NCBI GenBank assembly: GCA_050292235.1
Contig: JBNKLG010000004.1
Span: forward strand, 1 to 64,000
DNA length: 64,000 nt
Reading direction: 5' to 3'
DNA from: JBNKLG01 sp050292235
Lineage (GTDB): Bacteria; Pseudomonadota; Gammaproteobacteria; Chromatiales; Chromatiaceae
Shown here piece by piece: positions 10,301-17,861 of the stretch; the first letter of the stretch is position 1, and the number at the start of each line of letters is the position of its first letter. Both the position numbers and the translations under genes were made by a program. The notes under the pieces are model-generated. The model ran no database searches. It saw nothing but the letters and a program-made list of their open reading frames with translations, and was not told the DNA's origin.

Positions 10301-11971
10301 GAGTGCCGATTCGGCCAACAATTCGCGGCCCATGGTGGCCCATTGGGCACCATTGCCGGAAAAGACAAAAGCGACATCGGAGCAGCTGGGCAAGGCGTCA
10401 TCGACGGCGACCTCTTTCAGCTGATCGCCAGAGGCAAAGGCCTCTAAGCGCTCGACGATTCCTGCCGTGGACTCGCCCCAAACCGCCAGTCGCTGATCCA
10501 GCCATTGACGATGGTGGGCGGCCGAATAGGCCCAGTCGTAATAGTCAACATCGGACTGCGTTCGCATCTGATCTGCATGCTGGGCAGCCAAGGCTGCCAA
10601 CGCCTCGGGTGAGCGGGCAGAGAGAAACAGGGGGGGCACAATCTGGGGGGGTACCTGAACAAACGTGGCCGGTTTTCCGACATACTCCTCCAACAGGGCA
10701 TGGCCGTTGGCGCCGCCAAATCCAAAGGAGTTGACCCCCATGCGTAGCGGGCCCTGCACCGTCTCCAGAGAGTGCAACTGGGTCACTGGTACGAGATTGA
10801 GACCGGCAAAATCGATGCGGGGATTTGGATTCTCCAGATGGATACTGGGCGGCAAAGCACGATGTTTCAGACAGAGGATGGTCTTGACCAGCCCGGCCAT
10901 GCCAGAGGCTGGTTCAAGGTGTCCCAGATTGGTCTTTACCGAGCCAATGGGCAGAGGCTCTGAGCGCTGTTTGGGCGCACCCAGCACCTCACCGATAGCC
11001 GCTGTCTCGATGGGGTCACCGATGGCCGTCCCCGTACCGTGGGCCTCCATGTAGTGGATATCCTCTGGCGCCAGCCCGGCTCGATCCAGCACTTTGCGCA
11101 GGAGACTGGCCTGCCCTTGGCTACTGGGAATGGTGATGCCGCTCTTATCGGCACCATCGGCATTGGCCCCTGTGGCCATGATGACTGCGTGAATCTGATC
11201 GCCATCGGCCTCGGCCTGCGCCAGGGGCTTCAACAGCAACATAGCACCGCCTTCAGAACGGGCATAGCCATCCCCAGAGGCATCGAAAGCCCGACAGCGA
11301 CCACGGGCCGACAGCATGGAGGCTTTGGTGAAACCGACAAAGGGATAGGGGTGCAGCAGCAGATGCATGCCCCCCACCAGTGCGGTCGGCACCTCGCCCA
11401 TCTGCAGACTGCGGCAGGCCTGGTGCAGGGCAATCATAGAAGAGGAACAAGCGGTATCCATGATCATGCTGGGACCGCGCAGATCGAACACATAGGAGAG
11501 CCGGTTGGCCGCAATACTGAGGGTATTGCCGGTCATAAAGTGGGCATCGACCACACTGATGTCATCCAGTGAGCGGGTGCCATAATCCAGACTGGAGATA
11601 CCCACAAAGACCCCGGTTTCCGTGCCCGCCAGGCTAGCCGGTGGCTGACCGGCATTTTCCATCGCCTCCCAGGCCAGTTCCAACAGCAACCGCTGCTGGG
11701 GATCCATCTGATCCGCCTCACGGGGAGAAATCCCAAAAAAAGAGGCATCAAAGGCATCGACGCGATCCAATAATCCGGCAGAGAGTGTAATACTTTTACC
11801 GGGTTCGGCGCGGGAAGGGTGATAGTAAAACTGGGTATCCCATCGGCTATCATCCAGAATGGTCATCGCATCACGACCTTCCCGCAGCATGTCCCAAAAG
11901 CTCTCCTCATCCACCGCCCCGCCGGGAAAGCGGAAGGCCATACCCACAATTGCTATCTTTTCAGCCGACAC
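4388..11971 (-). CDS. Type I highly reducing polyketide synthase, one module
   Basis: A 2527-residue synthase with fungal-like reducing order. KS spans about 1-430 (Cys175 in DTACSSS, His311 in EAHGTGT, His351 in NLGHLE). AT is about 530-830 (Ser625 in GHSVGE, His730 in YAFHS). DH is about 890-1170 (His927 in HQVADGVVFP, Asp1093 in HPALLDASF). A methyltransferase-like region covers about 1330-1560, ER about 1790-2110 (HGAAGGVG at 1934) and KR about 2130-2320 (TGGINGFG at 2140, YSS, Tyr2283). ACP is at about 2410-2490, with Ser2447 in LGMDSL. The methyltransferase lacks a glycine-rich SAM loop (ILEVAGTYTRF), so it is probably inactive. There is no thioesterase; the next gene is an oxoamine synthase. 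The start is a GTG. Probably iterative, making a saturated chain from malonyl units. Confidence 0.93.
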   Translation of the reverse strand: MSAEKIAIVGMAFRFPGGAVDEESFWDMLREGRDAMTILDDSRWDTQFYYHPSRAEPGKSITLSAGLLDRVDAFDASFFGISPREADQMDPQQRLLLELAWEAMENAGQPPASLAGTETGVFVGISSLDYGTRSLDDISVVDAHFMTGNTLSIAANRLSYVFDLRGPSMIMDTACSSSMIALHQACRSLQMGEVPTALVGGMHLLLHPYPFVGFTKASMLSARGRCRAFDASGDGYARSEGGAMLLLKPLAQAEADGDQIHAVIMATGANADGADKSGITIPSSQGQASLLRKVLDRAGLAPEDIHYMEAHGTGTAIGDPIETAAIGEVLGAPKQRSEPLPIGSVKTNLGHLEPASGMAGLVKTILCLKHRALPPSIHLENPNPRIDFAGLNLVPVTQLHSLETVQGPLRMGVNSFGFGGANGHALLEEYVGKPATFVQVPPQIVPPLFLSARSPEALAALAAQHADQMRTQSDVDYYDWAYSAAHHRQWLDQRLAVWGESTAGIVERLEAFASGDQLKEVAVDDALPSCSDVAFVFSGNGAQWATMGRELLAESALFQETVAEIQALLGDRVDYDLAEALVADEQTSRMAETEVAQPTLFAMQVGITRLLLAQGVKARYMTGHSVGEVAAAWAAGALSLAQAVDVIFERSAAQGRTRGCGRMAAAALSAEEAMDLVAQQGLSDQVELAGVNSPSAVTLSGKEDALKSLAEIAESRGVFFRLLDLDYAFHSQHMDAIQEQLVQDLSALKPAASEGVFVSTVSGSVMAGTQLGAEYWWHNIRKPVQFAQAIGEIIYQGCRCFIEISPHAIMQRYVRDCMNGANIKGRVLPTLKRQEGGLARVQDAAYRAWLVAGPFVLEDLFPQPGQRVALPTYPWQRERHWAPRSSEAYALIHRTRVHPLLGWRLKDSAAAWENQVCVKTYPFLKDHQVADGVVFPGAGYVEMALAASLEIYGGETHELEEMEILVPMVFDGDHMQLLHFEMTPEDGRFRISSRRRLTEDPWSLHVVGRLVGKVYQPRPEGIDPAHLIDTTAEPVPAENHYEWARRLGLAYGSAFQTVEQLWCQDKTVVAKLCLPELIEEGLSAYHLHPALLDASFQVLVDVYRERIQAGDRATLLPVRVGRLRLFDTQTVPVWSRTWLLRESPHSVLAGVQLYDAEGQTVAVLDGCRFRGAHLVQDGVQPPAQWRYKRLVKSHPRTEAAPMVPLAGLVESAHALLLEQEEALLREDHFQQVLPLLDALIGAYANQALRNYVTEQDGDENAVIQALLSHPRLGAYLRWLCGVLEEDGFLEQHEDVWSFTEESAPPAHEIWLALLGDHPEYVADLICVGRVGLQLPQLLRGDSEADAFVASMDSGNMKHQLYADSLVYSAIDSAVADMVREVAAAWPENRRLRILEVAGTYTRFTDLVLPHLPEERCDYLLADVDQESFDFRALDFSGHPFVDILLLDQETLTAEGLGGEPYDLILVNQVLHQIGALQPAMAQLKSLLSPGGLLVFMERNPDRSVDFVSGLQVDWWGHGEHADGSSSMMTPVGWSRLLEEVGFESPQAILEPQGEETASGAFAMAALNPVDAAVSAQEIETHSWLFLCDPAGGNRALAESLCAAMKEAGQIADLMVLDTHCPLPELNWRDAEGRSLDHLVYLVGLNGQEEADDVDPLAVSQQRCLPLLALLHEIEVQAISPRLWLLTSGAVVADPMGQGGCHHIPSQAALWGMGRVVRNEYPDLQSTLIDLQHDQGFSELVRPLVKDLLYPDGEDEILLTDRGREVLRMEPQKAALEPVTEEAMPDHVSLGFEAPGQLKNLQWLPLTQRSLAEDEIAIEPRATGLNFRDVMYTMGLLSDEAVENGFSGPTLGLELAGVVTEVGAEVTRFVPGDAVVAFGPACFSTRVVTKAASAAPKPAEWTFREAATVPTVFFTVYYALHYLARLRPGERILIHGAAGGVGIAAIQLARYLGAEVFATAGSDEKRDFVRLLGADHVMNSRDLSYADQVLSLTGGEGVDVVLNSLAGEAINRNLRVLRPFGRFLELGKRDFYENTRIGLRPFKDNITYYGIDADQLMVERPELTQDLFREMMELFEGGALRPLPYRAFPADRVIEAFRYMQQSKQIGKIVVTFDEPPTPSIRPVKSEEMPVLSGEGTYLVTGGINGFGLESARWLARQGAGHLVLMGRRGEKTPGAVEAVAELEALGAQVMIKAADVTDWAQLSSLITELRRELPPIRGVLHAAMVLEDGLLRNMSAEQFQVPLAAKVRGGWYLHLLTQDLPLDFFILYSSATTYIGNPGQANYVAANFYLESLAAYRHSQGLPATCAAWGAIDDVGYLARHEEVKDALQSRLGGEALRSAAALEQLGVLMNRDACCRAVIDLDWSVLDRFLPASDSLRFEPLRRSSKRSGSDLDQADDLRVLMEQHTQEEVVAMLIDLVADEVAQIMRLPKERIAPDRSLYDLGMDSLMAVELVVSLEKRFGIAIPVMALSQSPTMNRIAEIMTNHLYGDGGSVVETEAVDVVSSMAKQHGIDSTVLQGDETSAGGV

Positions 11972-12042
11972 AGAACACCTGCTTCATCGTCCAACGCCCA
12001 AACCGAGTGATTATACGTGAAACACCACTAAAACCTGCCGCA

Positions 12043-13845
12043 TCATTCCACAGTGACGCTCTTGGCCAGATTACGCGGCATATCCACGTCATTACCCAGA
12101 CGGATGGCGATTTCCATGGCCAATAGTTGCAGGACCCACATCATCTCGAAAAACTCCAGCATGGGGTGATCGAAGGACTGGGTTCGAATAATATCATCCG
12201 CCAGTTCGAAGTCGTTGGTAGTGATGGCGACGATGGTGGAGTCCCGCGCCGACAGCTCGGTCACGTTGCTTTCCACTTTGTCATAGAGCAGGCTTTGCGG
12301 CATCAGGGCAACGGTGAAAAGCTCCGCATCTGCCAGGGCAATAGGGCCATGCTTCATCTCGCCCGCTGGATAGCCCTCGGCATGCAAATAGCTGATCTCT
12401 TTCAGCTTGAGCGCCCCTTCGAGGGCCAGGGGATAAAAAATATCCCGCCCAATGAAAAAGAAGCCGTGACCATGCAAATAGCGTTTCGACAACCGATGAA
12501 TACGTTCCTGCACGACAGGGCGCACCTTTACCGCCTCATGGGCCTGGGCCAGCGCAGTAATCTCAGCGAGCATCGCCTCCTGACTCAGAAGCTGCTTGGC
12601 CCTTCCCCAATAAACAGCCAGCAACCATAGAGTCATAACCTGGGCAGCAAAGGCCTTGGTTGACGCCACCCCCTTTTCAATACCGGCACGTAACAACAAT
12701 GTCTTGTCCGCCACACGGACAATGGAGCTGTTATCGACATTGCAGAGCGCCAGGGTCGCCAAACCTTGTCCTTGGGCCAACTTAATCGCCTCCAGGGTAT
12801 CTGCCGTCTCTCCGGACTGGGAAATCGCCACAAACAGGCCGTCTTTGTCCAGCACCGGTTGGCGATAGCGAAACTCACTGGCGATGGCCACCTGCACCGG
12901 CACCCCGGCCAGACGTTCGATCAAATAGCTGGCTACCAGCGCCGCATGGTAGCTGGTACCACAGGCACAGAGGGTGACAGAGCGGAAGGGCCGCAGCCAA
13001 TCGGCAGAAACCTCATCCAGTTGTACCCCATCCTGGCCCAGGCGCCCCATGAGGATATCCTGCAAAACCGTAGGCTGCTCATAGATCTCCTTCTCCATGA
13101 AATAGCGATACCCCTCTTTGCGCGCCGCTAAACTGGAACTGGGCATGGTTTGATATCGTGGCTCAACTGGCTGACCTTCCCCATCAAACAGCATCAATGC
13201 CTGCGCTGTAGCCCGGCCCCACTGGCCATCTTCCAGATAACAAGTCTGCTGACAAAGACCCACCAATGGGGCATCAGAGGAGGCGAAATAGCAACCCCCT
13301 TCCGCAAACCCCAACTGAAGGGGTGAGCCCTTTCTGGCAAAGAAAATCTGTCCCGGACTGTCATCCAGAATCAGGAGAATGGCATAGGCACCACGCAGCT
13401 GATCCAGAGTGGCGCGAAAGGCTTTGAGAGAATCCGGCTCTATGAGCAGCGCCTGCTCGAACAGATGCACAATGACCTCGGTATCGGTCTGGCTGAGAAA
13501 GGAGGTTTCCACCCTGCCCCGCAGCACCTGATGGTTCTCGATGATACCGTTATGCACCACCTGACTTCGACTTAAACCGTGAGGATGGGCATTGGCCTCT
13601 GTTGGTTTGCCGTGGGTGGCCCAACGGGTATGACCAATGGCCGCCACCGCGCCTTGGGAGCGATAGCCATCCAGCTTCCGCTCCAGGTTCTCCAGCTTAC
13701 CGACCGCCTTGAAGCTCGAGATGCCCTCTTCCGCCAGAATCGCCATGCCTGCCGAGTCATAGCCCCGGTACTCCAGCTCCCGCAGTCCGTTCAAAAGAAT
13801 ACCTGTCGCTTCCTCTTGACCGATGTATCCGACAATGCCACACAT
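12043..13845 (-). CDS. glmS: Glutamine-fructose-6-phosphate aminotransferase (isomerizing)
   Basis: GlmS makes glucosamine-6-phosphate from fructose-6-phosphate and glutamine, the entry to UDP-GlcNAc for peptidoglycan, lipid A and capsule. At 600 residues it is of normal length. It begins with the MCGIVGY nucleophile segment (Cys2 after Met removal becomes the amidotransferase nucleophile) and has two SIS sugar-isomerase domains (SQSGETADT, CGTSYHA), ending in the conserved KSVTVE tail. It lies 71 bases upstream of the polyketide synthase on the same strand and could be cotranscribed with it; that would make it a supplier of amino sugar to the LpxC step. No ribozyme-type leader was recognised. 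Confidence 0.97.
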   Translation of the reverse strand: MCGIVGYIGQEEATGILLNGLRELEYRGYDSAGMAILAEEGISSFKAVGKLENLERKLDGYRSQGAVAAIGHTRWATHGKPTEANAHPHGLSRSQVVHNGIIENHQVLRGRVETSFLSQTDTEVIVHLFEQALLIEPDSLKAFRATLDQLRGAYAILLILDDSPGQIFFARKGSPLQLGFAEGGCYFASSDAPLVGLCQQTCYLEDGQWGRATAQALMLFDGEGQPVEPRYQTMPSSSLAARKEGYRYFMEKEIYEQPTVLQDILMGRLGQDGVQLDEVSADWLRPFRSVTLCACGTSYHAALVASYLIERLAGVPVQVAIASEFRYRQPVLDKDGLFVAISQSGETADTLEAIKLAQGQGLATLALCNVDNSSIVRVADKTLLLRAGIEKGVASTKAFAAQVMTLWLLAVYWGRAKQLLSQEAMLAEITALAQAHEAVKVRPVVQERIHRLSKRYLHGHGFFFIGRDIFYPLALEGALKLKEISYLHAEGYPAGEMKHGPIALADAELFTVALMPQSLLYDKVESNVTELSARDSTIVAITTNDFELADDIIRTQSFDHPMLEFFEMMWVLQLLAMEIAIRLGNDVDMPRNLAKSVTVE

Positions 13846-13854
13846 AAACAGTAC

Positions 13855-15258
13855 CTAATGAGAGGAATTCTGACTTTCAGTGACCACGGGCCCAGTGACG
13901 AACCGCATCCAGACATAGCCTGCGAGACCCGCAACCAGAGAGGCGAACAGCACCCCGGTCTTGGCCATCAGCAAAGCATCCGTCTGACCGGCAAAGCCCA
14001 GCTCGGCGATAAAGATCGACATGGTGAAACCGATACCACCAATCAAGCCGACACCAAAGAGGTGTTTCCCATTCATACCCAGCGGCAAGGTACCCAGACC
14101 CAGCCGTACCATCAGCCAGGTGAAGCCTGCGATGCCAACCAACTTCCCCAGGACCAAACCAATCATCACCCCCAACGCCACAGGGTGAGTCAGCGTCTGA
14201 CCGAGCAGGCCGAACTCCACCGGAATACCGGCGTTGGCCAAGGCAAAAAGGGGAATCACGATGAAAGCGACGGGGATATGCATATCGTGCTCCAGGCGCT
14301 GCAGAGGAGATTCAACCGCATGGACACCATTCTCCAGCGTCTGCAACAGGGCCCGTGACTGGCCATCATGGATGATGCAATCCTGGCGGGAATCCCTCTC
14401 CCCAGCCTGGCGTTCCCGCATCGACACCAGCAGCTCGGTCATGTGATCGACAAAGGAGCGATGGTCGAACTTGGGACGTACCGGAATGGTCAATGCCGTC
14501 AGCACTCCGGCCAGAGTGGCATGAATACCGGACTCCAGCATGGCCATCCACATGAACCCACCCAAAATAAAATAGGGCAAGGGCTTACGAATGCCGAAGC
14601 GGTTGAAGACGATCAACACCCCCAGAATGCCCAGAGCTATCAATAGCCAAAACCAGTGAATCTGCGCGGTATAAAAGAGTGCGATGACCAGCACCCCTCC
14701 CAGGTCATCCACAATCGCCAGGGCCACCAGAAAAGTCAGTACCGACTTGGGCACCCGCGGCCCCAACAAGGCCAACACACCCACGGCAAAAGCGATATCC
14801 GTCGCCATGGGTATACCCCAGCCTGCCACGCCAGAACCGCCCCAGTTCACCCAGGCAAACAGCAGGGCCGGTATTGCCATACCGCCCAGCGCAGCCACAA
14901 TAGGCATCATGGCCGCCTTAGGGTCTGACAGCTCACCCACCACCAGCTCGCGTTTGATTTCCAGACCGACGATGAAGAAAAACAGTGACATCAGACCATC
15001 GTTGATCCAATGGTGCAGGCTATGGCTCAGGGTCCAGGGCCCCAGACTGAAAGCCAACTGAGTATGCAGCAGATGTTCGTAGGCATGACGCAGGGGACCA
15101 TTGGCCAGCACCAGGGCAATCAGGGCACATCCCATGAGCACCAGACCAGAAGCCGTCTCCTCATGCACAAACTGCTCAAAGGGCGTCAGAATGCGGTCAA
15201 AGGCCCGTTCCCAGGGCTGATAGTTGGCTCGCTGATTGTTGAAAGGATTAAGTTTCAT
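13855..15258 (-). CDS. nhaA: Na+/H+ antiporter NhaA
   Basis: Inner-membrane sodium/proton antiporter for pH and salt homeostasis. The paired aspartates are seen in ALAIVDDLGG and a further conserved acidic site in MATDIAFAVG. At 467 residues it is longer than the E. coli protein (about 390) because of a hydrophilic insert of some 70-80 residues (14280-14480) containing HMTELLVSMRERQAG; similar long NhaA forms are known. The ATG at 15258 is chosen over one at 15306, since the family begins with a short cytoplasmic N terminus. It sits 9 bases upstream of glmS. Confidence 0.95.
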   Translation of the reverse strand: MKLNPFNNQRANYQPWERAFDRILTPFEQFVHEETASGLVLMGCALIALVLANGPLRHAYEHLLHTQLAFSLGPWTLSHSLHHWINDGLMSLFFFIVGLEIKRELVVGELSDPKAAMMPIVAALGGMAIPALLFAWVNWGGSGVAGWGIPMATDIAFAVGVLALLGPRVPKSVLTFLVALAIVDDLGGVLVIALFYTAQIHWFWLLIALGILGVLIVFNRFGIRKPLPYFILGGFMWMAMLESGIHATLAGVLTALTIPVRPKFDHRSFVDHMTELLVSMRERQAGERDSRQDCIIHDGQSRALLQTLENGVHAVESPLQRLEHDMHIPVAFIVIPLFALANAGIPVEFGLLGQTLTHPVALGVMIGLVLGKLVGIAGFTWLMVRLGLGTLPLGMNGKHLFGVGLIGGIGFTMSIFIAELGFAGQTDALLMAKTGVLFASLVAGLAGYVWMRFVTGPVVTESQNSSH

Positions 15259-15348
15259 ACCGGATCCACTGGATGTCGAGCTGGGCAGTATACCAAGCCA
15301 CCGCAAACGAATACTGATGCCAAGTTGCCGCTCAGAGACTTTTTATCA

Positions 15349-15364
15349 TTGTCGCCAGCGACAA
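15349..15364. promoter_or_regulatory. Perfect inverted repeat between divergent nhaA and oxidase genes
   Basis: TTGTCGCCAGCGACAA has 7-base arms around a CA spacer. It sits 46 bases before the ATG of the plus-strand oxidase gene and 91 bases before the nhaA start. The size and symmetry suit an operator for a dimeric regulator. No regulator family could be assigned from the sequence. Confidence 0.35.
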
Positions 15365-15409
15365 GCTCCACCAGAATAATGTCCTATCCTCCAAAACCGG
15401 CTGACGCTG

Positions 15410-16630
15410 ATGACTTCAAGTTACTCTGACCTCCTCTCCCTCGGCACCCAAAGCCAACCTCTGCTACAACCCGGTGTACACCCCTTCCCGGATCTGCTCA
15501 ATCTGGATGCTCAAGTCGTATTGCAACGATTCAAAGAGAGCCAGACCACCGATTTCAGCCGCCTGATGGACGATATGGAGCAACCCGGCAATCCTCTCAA
15601 CCGTATGCTGGAGAATCTGCGCCAAATCGCCGCCAAAGATCCAGACAATCGCTTTGACGCACTGGAGCTTTTCCAGCCGGGCATGTTGCGCAACCGCTTT
15701 CTGGAATTGCACAACCATGTGATGGATCACCCGGTCTGGCTGCACCCCTTCTTTTTGCGTTTGTTCGAGGCCGATTTTGACCTACAGCAGGCAACCCAGT
15801 TCGCTCTGCACTATTTCAACCAGGTCAAAAACACCCGCCAGTGCGTCGCCCTGGCCCTGGGGCGCTTTTCCAGTCTCATGCCCATGCAATACGGCTGCCT
15901 GAACGAGCGCGTGAGCGAATTGGCCCAGATTGTATTGGGACAACTGCTGGCCGATGAATATGGTGTCGCCATCCACAGCATCGACAGCTACCCGGAGATG
16001 CACCAACTGCTTAATGCCACCACCCATATCGTCATGTACCGGCGCCTGTTGGAAGGTCTGGGGGTTCCTTTTGAGCAACAGGATGTCCCTCTCCTACCCG
16101 AGGTCGCTGACAACGTCCTTACCCAGCGCCTCCTGGCCGGGCACCCGGATTTCAGTCTGGGAGAATCCCTCGCCTCGGTCGGCCTGGGCATGGAATGGGG
16201 GGTACCGGAATTTTTCAGCCTCATTCTCGGTGGCCTGATCCGATGGGGTTGGCAGCACCAGGCTCCCCTGAACCAATACCATCTCAGCGTCTTCATCGCC
16301 CACGTGCAATACGATGTGCTCCATGCCATCTCCGTCATGCTGGCCACCAGCTTTTTCACCCCGGACGAAACCGCCATTAGCCAGATCAAGCAGGCCACCA
16401 ACACCCTGATGTCCAGCCGCTACGACATGATGAGTGGACTCTATCGACATATTTTTGATGAATCCTGCCCCAAAATCAGCGACATTGACCTACCCGGCAC
16501 TTACCACTTGAGTGACCGCCGCATTGGACAAGCCCTGCTCAAAGCCCGACAGGAAATCGCGCCTGAACGCATGATCGATGGAACCGACTATCGGGAAAGC
16601 CAGCACCTGCCCTTTGTCTTTAAGGCCTAG
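15410..16630 (+). CDS. Heme-oxygenase-fold diiron oxidase (HDO-like)
   Basis: A 406-residue all-helical protein resembling the iron-containing redox enzyme family (heme-oxygenase-like diiron oxidases such as UndA and CADD). The best evidence is the metal motif HxxxDxxH at His298, Asp302 and His305, with acidic candidates Glu183 (ADEYG) and Glu262 (MEWGVPEFF). The N-terminal 80 residues are extra. Substrates in this family are fatty acids, amino acids or peptides; none can be assigned. It is divergent from nhaA and convergent, with a 3-base gap, with the next gene, so it is probably transcribed alone. Nearness to the polyketide operon makes a tailoring role possible, without direct support. 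Confidence 0.7.
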   Translation: MTSSYSDLLSLGTQSQPLLQPGVHPFPDLLNLDAQVVLQRFKESQTTDFSRLMDDMEQPGNPLNRMLENLRQIAAKDPDNRFDALELFQPGMLRNRFLELHNHVMDHPVWLHPFFLRLFEADFDLQQATQFALHYFNQVKNTRQCVALALGRFSSLMPMQYGCLNERVSELAQIVLGQLLADEYGVAIHSIDSYPEMHQLLNATTHIVMYRRLLEGLGVPFEQQDVPLLPEVADNVLTQRLLAGHPDFSLGESLASVGLGMEWGVPEFFSLILGGLIRWGWQHQAPLNQYHLSVFIAHVQYDVLHAISVMLATSFFTPDETAISQIKQATNTLMSSRYDMMSGLYRHIFDESCPKISDIDLPGTYHLSDRRIGQALLKARQEIAPERMIDGTDYRESQHLPFVFKA

Positions 16631-16633
16631 CCC

Positions 16634-17731
16634 CTATTGAATGTCGCCAGTGGCCACATCATCCCGATAGCGTTCTGCAATATCCTGAAACGCCTGGCTA
16701 CAGCTGAGGAAGGCATCCACCAGCTCGGGATCGAAATGCGTCCCACGACCTTTGAAAATCATTGACTGGGCCTCCTCATGGGCCATGGCTGCCTTGTAAT
16801 AGCGACGGGAAACCAAAGCGTCATAGACATCGGCCAGGGCCATCATACGGGCTGAAAGGGGGATTTCCTGCCCTTTGAGACCCAAAGGATAACCGCTGCC
16901 ATCCCATTTTTCGTGATGGCTATAGGCGATCTCGCGGGCCAGAGCGGTAAAACTGGTGGCCCCGACGTGATGCTCTGCGCTGATGATGGCATCCCGTCCA
17001 AAAATGACGTGCTGGTTCATCAGCTCGCGCTCTTCATCGGTCAGCCCGCCCTTTTTCTGCAGCACCCTATCGGGAACACCAACTTTGCCGATGTCGTGCA
17101 GTGGGGCCGCTCGGGAAATCAGGTGAATGGTGCGCTCGCTCAGCTGCTTTTGATAAAGCAGCCTATCCGCCAGAGCGTAGCCCAGCACTCTGACATACTC
17201 CCGGGTTCTCAGCACATGGTTAGCGGTCTCTTCGTCCCGAGCCTCGGCCAGGGCCCCCATGCTGTAGACCACCGCATCCTTGGTGCGCTCAATCTGATCG
17301 GTGCGCTCGCGCACCAGTGCCTCCAGGGCGATCCGTTGTTGCGCCAGCGCCAGATGGGTTCGCACCCGGCTATGCAGAATCGGCAGGCTGATCGGTTTGG
17401 TGATGTAATCCACCGCCCCCAGCTCAAAGCCCCGTACCTCGTTGGTCACATCATTCATGGCCGTGAGGAAAATGACCGGAATCTCCTCGGTCATGGGATT
17501 GCCCTTCAACCGCTGACAGGCCTCGTATCCGTCCATTTCCGGCATCAGCACATCGAGCAAAATCAGATCCGGGCGATCACTGCCCTGAGCCTGGAGCAGC
17601 GCCTGCTCACCATTCTGGGCCATCGAAATCCGGTACTGCCCGGACAGACTCTCGGTCAGTAGCTCCAGGTAAAAAGACTCGTCATCGACGATCAGAATTC
17701 TGGGGCTGAGGGTTTCACTAGAGATATCCAT
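16634..17731 (-). CDS. Response regulator with HD-GYP phosphodiesterase domain
   Basis: A 365-residue RpfG-type protein. The receiver domain (about 10-125) has the DDE acidic pocket, phospho-acceptor Asp60 in LILLD and the KP lysine (Lys112). A linker helix leads to an HD-GYP domain at about 155-350, with the HD pair at 212-213 (LHDIGK) and the HHEKWDGSGYP block at 272-282. The motifs are intact, so cyclic-di-GMP hydrolysis is likely. No histidine kinase gene is adjacent. Confidence 0.9.
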   Translation of the reverse strand: MDISSETLSPRILIVDDESFYLELLTESLSGQYRISMAQNGEQALLQAQGSDRPDLILLDVLMPEMDGYEACQRLKGNPMTEEIPVIFLTAMNDVTNEVRGFELGAVDYITKPISLPILHSRVRTHLALAQQRIALEALVRERTDQIERTKDAVVYSMGALAEARDEETANHVLRTREYVRVLGYALADRLLYQKQLSERTIHLISRAAPLHDIGKVGVPDRVLQKKGGLTDEERELMNQHVIFGRDAIISAEHHVGATSFTALAREIAYSHHEKWDGSGYPLGLKGQEIPLSARMMALADVYDALVSRRYYKAAMAHEEAQSMIFKGRGTHFDPELVDAFLSCSQAFQDIAERYRDDVATGDIQ

Positions 17732-17815
17732 GATGTTCAGGGCTTCCCTGAAGGTCTCTCTTGGTTATAGATCAGGCTTGCAGTCTTGTCTTCTTGTTTA
17801 AAGGCAGGGAAAGTG

Positions 17816-17839
17816 CTTTGGAGGCAAAAACCTCCAAAG
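17816..17839 (-). terminator. Hairpin downstream of the fabF-like gene
   Basis: Perfect 9-base stem CTTTGGAGG/CCTCCAAAG with a 6-base loop, 22 bases past the stop of the minus-strand ketosynthase gene. There is no U-run after it, so it is either a weak terminator or a 3'-end processing hairpin. Confidence 0.5.
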
Positions 17840-17861
17840 ACGAAGGGTTAAGCAGAAAGAC

